The notes under the pieces were generated by a model, which saw only the letters and a list, made by a program, of their open reading frames with translations, made no database searches and had not been told where the DNA came from. This document shows, piece after piece, positions 39,918 through 51,865 of a stretch of 64,000 nucleotides of DNA; position 1 is the first letter of the stretch; each line of letters begins with the position of its first letter. The DNA is from Castor canadensis (Eukaryota > Chordata > Mammalia > Rodentia > Castoridae), in assembly GCF_047511655.1 (NCBI RefSeq), contig NC_133390.1, positions 158,035,583 to 158,099,582 on the forward strand, in the 5' to 3' direction. The position numbers and the translations under genes are program-made.

Positions 39918-40015
39918 GGAATAGGTTAGGGCTGAGTGTGTAGCGTATTGGTACAGCACCTACATAGCACAAAGACCATGGTTTTGATCCTCAGCATGAA
40001 GGGAGGGGGCGGGGT
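39918..40015 (+). mobile_element. ID-like SINE, old
   Basis: gggctgagtgtgtagcgtattggtacagcacctacatagcacaaagaccatggttttgatcctcagc; a diverged tRNA-type unit. Confidence 0.6.
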
Positions 40016-40237
40016 TAAATTAGAGGGCATGAATTTTACAGTCAGGTCACTCACGGAAGATGGCAGGATGATGCTGTAATTAGAATTTCACCAAGTGAGA
40101 GAGGCAAACAAGGAAAAATTAAGAGAACTGAGTCTAATGAATTATGTTCCAACAGTCTTGGAAAATGTTGCCCAACAGTGTGAAATCATCTTGTCCTGAT
40201 TTGTAGTTTGAGTATCTCTGGTTATGGCATCAGGCTT

Positions 40238-40372
40238 TTTTGGTTTTTGAAACAGAGTCTCTCTCTCTCTCTGTAGCCCAGGCTGTCCTTGAAGTTGGGG
40301 TTCTCCTGCCTCAGCCTCCTGAGTACTAGCATTACAGATGGTGCGCCACTACAACGTGGCTGGCAGCAGGCT
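40238..40372 (-). mobile_element. B1-like SINE monomer
   Basis: In + orientation it reads gaaacagagtctctctc...cagcctcctgagtactagcattacag...ggctgg, the reverse of a B1 unit. Confidence 0.75.
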
Positions 40373-40741
40373 TTTTGGAAAATTGTATGGCCCACTAGGT
40401 ACCTGGATTCCACATGAGCTTCAGCTTGGGGGGAACTTTACCCAGTTTTCAGTTCACCCTGAAGTTCTGCTTACTCAAAGTGGTCCACACATTAGGCATG
40501 GGATTCATCCCTTGAAATTTATACTGAGTTACCCAATATAAATTTTTAGGGCTTCAAGAACTGAGCAGTTTTTAGTTGGAGAATTGTAACCCAATATTCG
40601 AGAAAACTGCAAGAATACAAAATACGGTCTAGGCTGTAACTAATATAAAAACCTCAAAAACTCTGAACAAAGCTATAATGTGATAATAAGTATACTATAT
40701 TTTTCTAGTACATCCCATTTTTATTAAAGGTAATCACATTG

Positions 40742-40942
40742 CTGGGCACTGGTGGCTCATCCTTGTAATCATAGCTACTTGGGAAGCTGAGATAGGGAGG
40801 ATCCTGGGTTGAGGCCAGCCTGGGCAAATAGTTCAGGAGACCCCCATCTCCAAAGTGGACTGGAGGCATGGCTCAAGTAGTACAGCACCTGCTTTGCAAG
40901 TGTGAAGCCCTGAGTTCAAGCCCCAGTCCTAACAAAAGACAT
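40742..40942 (+). mobile_element. B1-dID dimeric SINE
   Basis: gctgggcactggtggctcatccttgtaatc..., then ggactggaggcatggctcaag and gagttcaagccccagt. It has a short A-rich end. Confidence 0.82.
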
Positions 40943-41947
40943 AATAATCACATTAAGACCAGTTTGTCTGCAAGATCTATTTGTATAAGTATAGCCAGAG
41001 TAACCATATAGGCTCTTTATAAATTTGGAAATTTGTCAAGAAACCTCAGATTGGATATTTTATTAAACACCTGGAGGCTAGGAAGCCAAACCAAGGCAAA
41101 CGTCAGGCTTTACCTGAAATACTTAATTATCTAGAGGTTTCTGGGCCTCTCAGGAAGTAAGTTTTATTCATTTGTCAGGCTGAGCATCTTTGAAGCCAGG
41201 CATTCTATGCATATCCTTAAATACAGCATCCCAATCAAAGCCAGTATTTCCAATTGTATCATGTTACAGTAATAAGAGTTTTATTGAACTTATGTAAATT
41301 GCCATATTGCCATAAAAATAATATTCACAAATATTTGCAAATTCTGAAGGGATAGGATAGAAAGAAAAAAGGAATGCTACAAATTTTGTTTATAAGAATA
41401 TATTTTACAAAATTGTTGTAAACTGTAGGTAGCTTAAAAGAAAAAGTTTCCTTAAATCTGGGAAACATGACATAAAAAGCAATATTTTAACTAAAAAGCT
41501 GCAAAAATCTGTAATTTTTTTCTTAAATCAGTTCATTCTTATTCTTTGATCTTGGTCAGCCATTTCAAAACCTCTTTGACAAAGATACAACACTTTAGGA
41601 TTATAATTGCTTCCAAAAGGGATCAGAATGAAGCAGTTTAACTGTGGACATGACCTGTGGTTAATGATCTGATCAGTTTGTTATCTCTATGGAATATAGT
41701 AATTTAACATCATAACTGGAATCATGAATAATTATGATACTGAGGTATATTAGATTTCTTGAAATCTTATACAAATTTTTAGAGCACATATTAACAAATC
41801 CATACAACTCAAAGGCAGCTATTTTTTGAAAAAAAGATACCATTTTTTAATTTTAAAGTTTGACTTGGGGAATTTTGTCAGAAATACCAAAAGGCTTAAA
41901 ACATAGGATCACAGATCATTATGAAATAAAACTAAAGTGGTAAAAGA

Positions 41948-42740
41948 TTTTTTTTCTTTTTTTTTTTAAATTCATTTATTCACATGTGCATATATTGTTT
42001 GGGTCATTTCTCCCCCTGCCCCCTGCCCCCACCCTCTCCCGTCCCCCCCCCCCCGTCCCCCCGCTTCCAGGTGGAACCTGTTCTGCCCTTGTCTCTAATT
42101 TTGTTGAAGAGACAACATAAATGTAATAAGAAAGACAAAGCTTTTTTGCTAGTTAAGGATAGCTATACAGAGAGATTCCTAGCATTGCTTCCATGTACAA
42201 ATGTGTTACAACCCAAGTTGATTCATCTCTTAACTGATCTTTACCCTGGTTCCTGATCCCCATCTCATGTTGACCTCTGTTGCTTTAAGGATTCTATATT
42301 AGTTCCTCTGGAGTGGGGACATCAAACACTTTCATGTTTTGGGTTTTCTACCTATCCCCATACCTCCCTTATGTGCTCTCCCCTTGTCATGTGACCCAAG
42401 TCCAACAACATTGCTGTATTTGCCTTAGATCTAAAGTCCGCATATGAGGGAGAACTTAGGATTTTTGGTCTTCTGAGCCTGGCTAACCTTGCTCAGGATG
42501 ATGTTCTCCAGTTCCATCCATTTACTTGCGATGGTAAGATTTGATTCTTCATGTCTGAGTAAAATTCCATTGTGTATAAATACCGCATTTTCTTGATCCA
42601 TTCTTGGCTGTTTCCATAACCTGGCTATTGTGAATAGTGCTGCAGTAAACATGGGTGTGCAGGTGCCTTTGGAGTAACCTGTGTTGCGTTCCTTCGGGTA
42701 TATCCCTAGGAGTTGGATTGCTGGATCATATGGCAGATCT
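41948..42740 (-). mobile_element. 5'-truncated LINE-1 (3' end only)
   Basis: It starts with poly-T at 41948, followed by a C-rich 3' UTR (G-rich on the element strand) and the reverse of the ORF2 C-terminus (MDQENAVFIHNGILLRHEE, KWMELENIILSKVSQAQKTK). It is related to the element at 6139-13088 but clearly diverged in the 3' UTR, so it belongs to another, probably older, subfamily. It ends near 42740. I could not see convincing target-site duplications. Confidence 0.85.
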
Positions 42741-44202
42741 GTTTTCTTTTTCTTTTCTTGAGACAGGGTCTCACTATACAGTAAACCTGCCTTACTCATG
42801 GGTTTATTAGTTGAGGTTTTGACCAAGTGCAAGGCAAAAATAATAATAAACTAAAAGGAAAATTTCAAAAGTAAAAAGTTATCAATTCCCACACGTGCAT
42901 TATACAGCTCAGTTGATGCAGCGAAGCTCTCACTCAGTCCTGTGTTGTTGTCAGTTGTGTTTAAATTGTGTGGTCTGCTGAGTGTTTCCTGCTCTTAATT
43001 TTGTAAAAAATAGGCCTCCCCAAAAGCAAATGGTGCCCATAAAAGCAAGGTAAAAGTTAATGTGCTTAATTTAAATGCTAAAATGAAAATTTTTAGGTTT
43101 GCTGAAAGGCAGGATGTCTTTGAGCAGAAGTTGAGTGGCATTATGGGAAAAATGAATCAAGCATTTGCAGTATAGTACTGAACTCTGAGTCCTGAGCATT
43201 TGTGTCGTTTCCTCAATGGCTGTCTCCTTGAAACCCTACCATGTACAAGGGTGTTTCAGAGTAATACTGGCCTTAAACTTCTAATCCTCCTACCTACCTC
43301 AGCCTCCTGAGTGCTGGGATTATAGGTGTGATCCATTATGCTCACCTAATTTTAAATATATGCTTAACAATAGATGTTTTAGTGCTTCAATTTGAGAAAT
43401 GACTCAGAACTTAAGTTTACTTTCAAGTTACCAAAGATTTTGTAACTATGAAGAGTTCATTTATAAATGTGTACATGTTTACATTTACCTAATTTACTCA
43501 TCTGTTAACAATTACATTTGAATTGCTGAGGGAAATTTGGTTTTGTTCTTACTAAAGCCTGACTGAAATACCAGTCTCCTCAATGCTCCTTCCCTACCCC
43601 AAAGTCATCCTGGGTCCTGAGCCCTAGAGTTGAGAACACATACAGGACAGAGAGGCGCTAGATAGCCAGGAGGCAGGACAGAGCCAGAGATGTTAGATGG
43701 GGGCCACACTGGACCTGGCCCCACCCTGATGTTGGCAGTCCAGGTACCATGGAAACACATTTCTCACCATGGCCACCTATCCAGACCCAGAGGTTCAAAA
43801 CCAGAGACAACCTCAGAGTATAAGCAAGGCATGGGAGCCCAGCAGCTGCTACTCACAATCTGTTTATCAATAGATGAAGTATCAAAAGTATAACAGGAGG
43901 AGAAAAGCAAAGGTTAAAAATGAAAGTCTTTCTTTTTCCACTCTCACTAATGGCACGTCAAACAATCCACTTTCATTGTGTGTTTCTGCTCCCAGCCTGG
44001 ACCAACAACTTCATGGCTTTATACATCTAAGAGATAACAAGATTGGGTGGCTAATAAATCTAGGGGAAAAAATACTTGTATTTATAATTACTTGATTTAA
44101 GTGCTTACATTTTACTTAATTTTCCTTAAGTAGAAATGTTACCACAAGACACACAATGAACAACAAAGACACACAAGCAAATCTTACAACTTTTGCTAAG
44201 TT

Positions 44203-44303
44203 TTTTTTTTTTTTTTTAAGTTTTTCTGGGGGTGCTGGGGATTGAACCTAGAACCTTTTACATGCTAAGCAAGAGTTCTACCACTGAGCCACACTCCCAG
44301 CCA
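44203..44303 (-). mobile_element. ID-like SINE
   Basis: Poly-T followed by the reverse of a classical ID unit (gggggtgctggggattgaaccta...gagccacactcccagcc). Confidence 0.75.
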
Positions 44304-44525
44304 TTTGCCAGTTTTGAAGTAGTTTCTATCTTCAGACTACCAGTTCTTTAATCACTTACTCCATCACCTTAAACAGTTGTTAGCCAGGCCACCTTAAATT
44401 AAGAGTTTTAAAAGTCTTGTTATTTTAACTTTTTTCTTAATTAGATTACTGATTTAGAGAAAGGAAGCATTTTCTAAGCCTGCTTGACCTGGGGACAGGA
44501 CTTTTATAAATACTTTACCTATCTT

Positions 44526-44602
44526 TTTTTTTTAATAGGGGTTTGAACTCAGAGCCTAATGTTTGTTAGGCAGGCACTTCTGCCACTTGAGCCAGCCTAG
44601 CT
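44526..44602 (-). mobile_element. ID-like SINE fragment
   Basis: tttttttttaataggggtttgaactcagagcc...ccacttgagccagcc, an ID unit in reverse. Confidence 0.7.
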
Positions 44603-45501
44603 TGATGTGAAATAAGTAGTAGATTTTTAATTGCTTAAGTTTTTCATAGTCTTTTGTAGAAAGCATTTGAAAAGCAATGAAAAAAATTGTGGGGGAGTGG
44701 TTAGGATTAGGGGTGTCAGGAGACATAGCCTGTCTGCTGTGGTAGACATCTGCTGTGTTGTCTAAAAACAAGTTCCTGCTTCGAAGTTTATATATACAGT
44801 CCTTCGTGTCCTGGCTTAACCCCTGTGTTTCCCACACAAGTCCATCAATTTTCACTTCAGGTCCCCAAGAGAATCAACTACCATGTCAGGTCTTTTTGAG
44901 TCACTCACAGTTTACCTACCTCAGTTCACTGAACTGGGTGATTCAGATGTGGCCCCTTAGGCTGCTGGTCTCATTGATACGGGGCTGTGGGAGTGACATG
45001 CTTTGTTCCAAGTTTAGCACAGGCTTCTCTTGCTCTTGCTGCTTCCACCTGGGAACTGACCATTCATACTAAGCTGCTGCTCTTGGGTTATCACTTCTGA
45101 GATGTCTCCGTATCAGCTGACTGCTCTTCAAGAACTGCCTATTCCCTTCTGAGAGGCCTTCCCCCAACTCAGAGGACACTCATGCCCATCATCAGAAGGG
45201 TTTGGGGTTGGGTCAGGGTTTTTTCCTTCCATCTTTAGATGCTCCTCGAAGTTTACAGGCCTGTTGGAATCCTTACTGAATACTCACCAAAGCTTCCTCC
45301 TGGGCTTTGGCTCAAGTTTTGGTGGAGGATGGAGGCTGGGTGTGGGACACTGCTTGGAAATCCCTGGGAGGTCTGTTTCATGCATCTAGTGTGAGCCACC
45401 AGCACCTGGCTACATTCTTAATGGGTTTTTTTTTTTGGGGGGGGGGTACTGTTTGCATTTGTAATTATACTCCACCTGTACTGCATTTGAATTATAAAAA
45501 G

Positions 45502-45690
45502 AGCTGGGGCACCAGTGGCTCATGCCTGTAATCCTAGCTACTTAGGAGGATCTCGACTCAAAGCCAGCCCTGGCAGATAATTCACAAGACCGTATCTTGA
45601 AAAACCCTTCACAAAAAAGGGCTGGTGGAGTGGCTCAAGGTGAAGGCCCTGAGTTCAAACCCAGTACCACAAAAAAAAAAAAAAAAAAGC
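45502..45690 (+). mobile_element. B1-dID dimeric SINE with duplications
   Basis: B1-like and ID-like units with an A18 tail; tataaaaag flanks it at 45493-45501 and 45691-45699. Confidence 0.85.
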
Positions 45691-45734
45691 TATAAAAAGG
45701 GTGTGTGTGCTTGTGTATATAGCATTTCCTGAGT

Positions 45735-45905
45735 GCTCTGCTAAGTTCTTTACATAGATTCCATTATCTTACTTACCCCTCACAGTAATTCTCCATGGAT
45801 GGAGATACTCATCCCATGTTACACATTAGGAGATGAAGACTTTGTCCAAGCTCATGCCACTTGAAGGAAGTGGAGGCATGATGCAAATCCCCACTTCTTC
45901 AGAAG
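45735..45905 (-). repeat. MIR-like relic
   Basis: gctaagttctttacatagattccattatcttacttacccctcacagtaattc... with a degenerate reverse MIR tail. Confidence 0.5.
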
Positions 45906-46854
45906 TGAACTCTTTGAATTACTGCTTTTGATATCTGACACTGTCTTCTGGCTTTCCTCCTCCTCCATGCATTCCTCAGTATTCTTGGCTGACTTCCTCT
46001 TGGGCCTCCACCTCTCCACTCTTTTTTTAAGTTACTGTCCCATCTATGGCTTCAGACTCCCCTATCCCACCTCTAACTACATTCTTCCTCCTGGTTTCCA
46101 GGGAGATACATACATACGCCCACTAGGTAGCTGCACTTGGATGTACATAAGGACCCAAGTCAAGCCTTGCCCTGTCTAGCTCCAGTCTTTGTATTTCCCA
46201 CTCTGTTGCCCACATCAACATCCTCCACCCTTCTCTCCCTCTCCAGCTGTTAATTTTTCTATGGTATGTTTTAGTTCCTGTTCACCCCAACTGTCTTAGG
46301 TTAGACCCTTCATGTCTTTCTTGGACTTTTTGCAATAACCTAGTCTCCCTGGTGCTTACTTCCCACCAGGCTTTGCCCTTTATCCACCAGAGTAAAAGTG
46401 GGTACTGTTCCACTGAATAAACTCTGGAAATTAGACCTGGCATTAGAAGACTTCCAAGACATTCCTTTTTCTAGACCAACTCTGCTCTGGAAATCTGCCT
46501 TCTAGTCTCAAGCCACAAGGAAATAACTGGAAAGATCTGTGCCGTCTCATTCTGTGCCTTTATTTGCATTCCATTTCCTCTACCTCTGATGCTTGTATCT
46601 TCTCTCACTAGCTAACCCATGTTACTCTTACAGCTCAGCTCAGAAGCTGCCTTCACTGACACCTTCCTGGTCTGAATTAGATCTGTCCCCGCAGTGTGCT
46701 ACTATCACTGTTCTTACCAAGACTGTATTTCCCACTGGTTTGCTCTGTCCTTTCCACTCAACTGTAAACTCCTGTAGTTTTACAATAAAGGGACTGCCCT
46801 TGGCTGCAGGCACTCAGACACCTTTGAACATGTGACTGTCTGGGAAGCAGCAAT

Positions 46855-47015
46855 GCAGAGTGTTAAGAGCCTACTCTGAAACATGAATGCCTGAAAATGC
46901 ATCGTGACATTCACCAGCTCTAACCTTGAGTGAGTTGCTTGAGTCTCCCATTTCCTCATCTGTGAAATGAGTATAATAGCGTGCCTACTTCTGAGGGTTA
47001 GTACTTCTTTGGCAG
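46855..47015 (+). repeat. MIR-like relic
   Basis: gagtgttaagagcctactctg...ccttgagtgagttgcttgagtctcccatttcctcatctgtgaaatgag. Confidence 0.6.
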
Positions 47016-47451
47016 TGTTAACCATTTATTTTCTAAGACTAGCTACTTATCAGCCTGAGAGCCACTGTCATACTGTACTGGTACACTTGGAACTCAAAAA
47101 TGGGACTCTTTAATTCTCAGGGGCCAAAATAATTATATGTATATTCCCAGTTATAACTAGGTGTGGCACCTTCCCATTTGTTTGGCTTCTAGTATATTAA
47201 AAAGCTCATGAAGATACACAGATACTCATTAAATTCTTGTCATTTAGCATTAAAAATATCCCTTAGTACTTACTCTTTAGGACAGCTGGTTCTCCAATGA
47301 TTTCAAGTACTGAATTCATAAAACAAGCTAACTTTAAATGAAGGTGCAGGCTTGCAAGGCTTCTAGATTATCTTGTTTTACAGGGAGGATTTGAGAAGGC
47401 AGGAGCCAAGGCAGTTAGTGGGGCCTTAGCAAGAATGTTTGGTCCTTTCTT

Positions 47452-47644
47452 TTATAGAATTGGGGTTTGACCTCAGGCCTTGCATTTGCAAGGCAAGCAC
47501 AATGCCACTTGAGCCATTCCACCAGCCCTTTTTGCTTTAATTATTTTTCAGATAGGGTCTCACGCTTTTGGCCTGAGCTGGCCTTAAAATACTGATCCAG
47601 TCTATGCCCCCAGAGTAGCTGGGATTACAAGTATAAGCCAGTGT
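47452..47644 (-). mobile_element. B1-dID dimeric SINE with duplications
   Basis: A reverse ID unit, then a reverse B1 unit; tcctttctt flanks it at 47443-47451 and 47645-47653. Confidence 0.82.
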
Positions 47645-47764
47645 TCCTTTCTTCTTTCATGAATACCACTAATAATGTCACAAAGCCCTATGCCTGTTGC
47701 AAATTCTTGCAAGAGTTTTTGTGTCCCTGTGGCCAGGGGTGGAAGGGTTCATTAGAATCACTGA

Positions 47765-47960
47765 GACATCTGGGCAGCGTGGTAATACTGCCGGCAAACT
47801 CAACACTCAGGAAGTTGAGGCCAACCTGGACTACATGGTGAGACCCTGTCTCAAATAACGAGGGCTAGAGATGTAGTTCAGTGATGTAGTTCATGCACTT
47901 GCCTAGCATGCTTGAGGCCCCAGGTTCAATCCCTAGCACTATACACAAATACACACGAGA
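47765..47960 (+). mobile_element. B1 plus classical ID SINE
   Basis: A B1-like unit (gggcagcgtggtaatactgccggc...) is followed by an ID unit of the classical type (gggctagagatgtagttcagtgatgtagttc...caggttcaatccctagc). Confidence 0.75.
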
Positions 47961-48409
47961 GAAAGACAACCATCCAACAGCAAGTCATTAAGCCCATCAT
48001 CACCATAAATCAAAAGCATTATTTACAGTCCCAGGATTTAGTGTGAAAAAGCATACACTTGGCAGGGCCAAGTGGGAAAAGGGATATGGTTACAAGTACT
48101 ACCAGCCATAAAAAGCCCTCTGATCCTGAGATTCCATTGTGGAAAGTCAGCTTAAGTAAACCATTTACCAGAAGGAAAATTATTCTATGCCAGATAATCT
48201 CAGGTTAACTAAACTCTTTACATATGCCATCTCACCATTACTGCATTAACCATATTCCCATTTTATAGATGAAAACTCAGGATAATTAGTGGCAGAAGAG
48301 GATTGCTGTTCTGGGCTGTACAAAACCCATGCACATATCATTATCAAGAATTAGCTAACACCCACTTAGGGTAATATCTTATGCAGTCTTAAAATTTTGA
48401 AGACTAAGC

Positions 48410-48510
48410 CGAGCGCCAGTGGCTTATGCCTGCAATCCTAGTTATTCAAGAACTGAAGTTTGAAGACCCTATCAAAAAAAAAAAAAAAAAACCCTTCACC
48501 AAAAAAATAA
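48410..48510 (+). mobile_element. B1-like SINE with internal A-tract
   Basis: gccgagcgccagtggcttatgcctgcaatcctag..., an A18 run, then cccttcaccaaaaaaat; the ID part is missing. Confidence 0.65.
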
Positions 48511-49157
48511 GACTTTACTAACTTGGGAAAAATGGTCTTGACACTAAAAGGCACAATAGGACTATGGGAATCTCATTGTTTTCAATAATCTTTAGTAAAC
48601 ATAAATATTGTAAGTCTTAACTTCTAAAAACACACTACAAAATCTAACATTCTGTTCAAATGTGGAATCTTACCACTCTCAGGGCAAAGGAACTGGAATG
48701 GTGGGGACCAGGTATAGAGCAGCAGCCTTGTACTCTGCAACAGCCCTTTCAGGTTATATATACAGCCCAGCATTTTTTCTGCAGGAGTACTTACTGAGAT
48801 GTTTGGCAGGGGAGGAGTGGCTGTCAGCATATTCTGCGCTTCTTGAAAAAAACTTGATTAAAAAAAAAAACTCCAAGTAGTTATGCAACACCTGTTAACT
48901 TTCTAGGCACATCCTCTCAGTACTGGGGATGGACAAACAAAAATCTCTGCTTTCAGCTCTTTTATGTTGTGCTGTGGGGGGAACAGTATCTTATATACAG
49001 TGGAGTAGGGACCTGAAGAAGTTTAAGAGTGAGTCAGGTTGATACCCTGGGAAAAGCTCCAAACTTTTCATTAAATAGGAGTGACGGGCATGGAGTTAAC
49101 AGGATTTTCTGAAGAGCAGAGATATAACTGCATGTTTGTGTACTGATAAAAATGCCT

Positions 49158-49322
49158 ATAGCCAGGTACCAACGGCTCGCGTCTATAATCCTAGCTACTC
49201 AGGAGGCAGAGATCAGGAGGATCGATCTTGGTTTGATGCCAGCCTGGGCCCTATCTTGAAAAAAACCATCACAAAAAAGGACTGGTTGGAGGTCCTCAGT
49301 TTAATCCCCAGAAAAAAAAAAG
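49158..49322 (+). mobile_element. B1-dID dimeric SINE, shortened
   Basis: gccaggtaccaacggctcgcgtctataatcc... with a cut-down ID unit (ggactggttggaggtcctcag). Confidence 0.75.
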
Positions 49323-49485
49323 TTATCACTGTAATCTTTGCTTATATAGTTACGAAACATGTTCTCAAACTTTTCTTTAGCACGGAACTCTTATACTCTT
49401 TCTTGCATAATTAGAAATAGTCCTTTACACTTTTCTTTCTTAAGATACTTTAAAATGAAAATGTTCTGGTCCTTGTAAAGTAACA

Positions 49486-49830
49486 TGAGCAGGGTGTTGG
49501 TGGCTTCTAGTTATTTGGAAGGCTGAGACTGGGAGGATCACATTTGAGGCCAGTGGGGCAAATATTCCTTGAGACCCTCATCTCCAAAATAACCAAAGCA
49601 GGAAAAATGGGACCTGTTGAAACTATTCTAGGAATGAAGGGAGGGGCTGAATTCAAGTATGATATATGATATATTGTAAGAACTTTTGTAAATGCCATGG
49701 TGTACCCCCACCCAGCACAATAAATAAATAACCAGAGCAAAGTGGATTGGAGGTGTGGTTCAGGCAGTAGAGCACCTGCTTTGCAAGCACAAAGCCCTGA
49801 GTTCAAACCCTGGTCCCACCAAAAAAAAGT
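49486..49830 (+). mobile_element. SINE cluster (B1 fragment, ID unit)
   Basis: A B1-like fragment at about 49486-49600 and an ID-like unit at about 49742-49830 (gtggattggaggtgtggttcaggcagtagagcacc). Confidence 0.65.
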
Positions 49831-49865
49831 AGTAGAACATGGCCCTTGATCAGAAACCCTGTTTT

Positions 49866-49965
49866 GGCTGGGCATGGTGATGCGTGCCTGTACCCCTAAC
49901 ACTTGGGAAGCTGGGACAGAAGGATCCAGCTTGAGCTCAGACTGCCTCAAAGAAACAAAAACCCT
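49866..49965 (+). mobile_element. B1-like SINE monomer
   Basis: ggctgggcatggtgatgcgtgcctgtacccctaacacttgggaagctgg... Confidence 0.75.
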
Positions 49966-50329
49966 TGATTGCCTTTGTCACTCAAAAGCAAGTTTCCTCC
50001 TAACTCAGCTGAGGTTGATAAGAGGCAGTAGAGCTGTTATAAGCTGATGCAACTGTGCATAGGTAATCTAAGGTAGCCCATCATTTTCAGTATATAGTTG
50101 GTCCCATTTTAATCAGACTGTCTCAACTGGAATATGTTAAAAGGGGCAGGGTCAGTCCTGAAAATCTGCTTTGACAATGAAGGTTAAAGCTAGAGCTGAA
50201 GTCAGTTGCCAGCGTAACTGCTAACTTGTCACCAAGCCATAAAGACCCATGCCTTCCCCCATGGGGTCCCACTAAGTTAAAGTAGTGAACAAAACATACA
50301 CACAAGCAATGGAGCGCTAATTACACAAG

Positions 50330-51689
50330 AGGCACTGATCCTTGCTTTTATTCACGCAGTCATATCCAACATTGGGAATTGTGTGGGCATAGATACAAAA
50401 ATGGAAAATGGGATCATAAACAGCAATTGGGTTTATCACGGCAGTAGTGGCAGCTCAGCCAGTGTATGGTCCTCTGAGGACCTATTGGATTGAGGGAGAG
50501 CTCCACCCACCACTTCATAGCCAATGTACTTGACAACATTTGCCCTGTACTTTAAAATTAAGGATCACAGTGATTAAAAACAACAGGGTCAAGACATTCA
50601 AGGCTGAGTGACTGCTCCTGAGCCACTTAGTATGAACAGTCTGGCAGCAGGAAAGTGAGGAATACTGTGTGCCCTTATCCTCAGCAGGTACAAGCAAGGC
50701 AGATCACAGCACAGACCCATGAGATGGTCTTCTCCCCTGTGCACCAATGGAGAATACCCTTCCAGCCAAGTCCTCAGGAGGCAGAACTGGAGGCACCAGA
50801 AACACCACACAAGCAGCAGCATCTCTTGGTTTCTCATGGTCACATTCAAAAGTTAGTTAAGTACAGAAAATAGAAAAGCATTTTGTGGTGAGCCTTTTCT
50901 AGACCCAGAACACAGGTGGTCCTCTTGCATCACCATTTGGACTGCATACACCGTTACTACTTCCTCAACAACACAGATGCCCAATTTGTATTAGTGTGCC
51001 AGTTACAAGACATACAGGCCAATAAGAAAGATGATTCTAAGGAAGGGAGGGTACCCCTAGCACCTTGTATTTCCCTCTGTAGAGTTGTTACCTACCACAT
51101 GAGAGAAATGAGAACTTGGCAGTGAGGTAGTAACAACAATCCTCACATCAGGAAAAAAATGCAAATCTACCTAGTCATTCCCTGGACATTAAAAACAGGC
51201 AGTTATCCCAGATCTTTGGCTCCAACCACCCTCTCATGGGAAGCCATGTATCTCAAAAGAAACTGACAAGGAAAACGGCTGCCCACTGAAGTGCCTAGAG
51301 ATACCTCACAAGAGCCCAGGCACAAATTTGTTTTGTTTTTTTGCTAAATTCACCAAGCACATTTTTTATAGGAAAAGAAAACTGAAGGACAAACCAAATT
51401 GAAAGAATCACTGTTATAATAACTTTAATTTATCTTGCATTTTACAGAAGTCTATGAACGATTTTAAAAAAGCACCTCCTTACCCCATCATGTTTCTCTG
51501 ACAGTTGTTAAAAGTAGGCAATGAGTATGTCAACAGCTTGAGCATCCTGCAAGGATTTCAGATCAACCGCTCACCAAAGAACTTGGCAGCTTTTCTATCT
51601 TGTTTTTAATACAATGGTGTATCCATTCTGATGGCAAACCTGTCCAGCCAAATCTCCACAGCACACTTTGCAAAATGGTGATTAGCAAA
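50330..51689 (-). other. EIF2S2: EIF2S2 3' UTR (probable)
   Basis: About 1.36 kb of apparently unique sequence follows the stop codon on the - strand and contains a single AATAAA near its end. The extent is inferred from that hexamer. Confidence 0.6.
50347..50352 (-). terminator. EIF2S2: EIF2S2 polyadenylation signal AATAAA (probable)
   Basis: TTTATT on the + strand reads AATAAA on the gene strand. It is the only canonical hexamer I found between the stop codon and this point. Confidence 0.6.
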
Positions 51690-51865
51690 TTAGTTAGCTT
51701 TGGCACGGAGCTGTGCTCGCTTGCCTGTGACAGCCTGGAAGCCAGTTTTTATACTGGCAACAGAGCATCGAGAATGACAAGTTTCACACTGTAAGAAATA
51801 GAGTCGGGTGTCCTTCTGCAGGATTGTGTCCGGTGATCGGCATGTATGACAAGTGACATATTCCT
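51690..51865 (-). CDS. EIF2S2: EIF2S2 last coding exon (zinc finger and C-terminus)
   Basis: The acceptor is ttcctgcag. It encodes 57 residues: a C4 zinc finger with CHTC and CETC pairs 17 residues apart, then a basic C-terminus ending [10 protein letters not shown] and TAA at 51692-51690. Confidence 0.96.

Larger units (their letters stand above)
38736..50325. other. Convergent intergenic region between RALY and EIF2S2
   Basis: About 11.6 kb lies between the two 3' ends. It contains a U6 retropseudogene, a truncated LINE-1, many SINEs and MIR relics. Stretches such as 41000-41940, 42840-44190 and 44700-45480 are A/T-rich or unremarkable; I saw no gene in them. Confidence 0.7.

Noticed and set aside
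42431-42832. 133-codon open frame on the - strand
   Set aside because: It is the ORF2 C-terminus of the truncated LINE-1 with a non-L1 start; a relic and not a separate gene.
42841-43240. Possible DNA-transposon relic (A/T-rich, aggcctccccaaaagcaaatgg)
   Set aside because: There was a vague resemblance only; I could not define ends, inverted repeats or a family.
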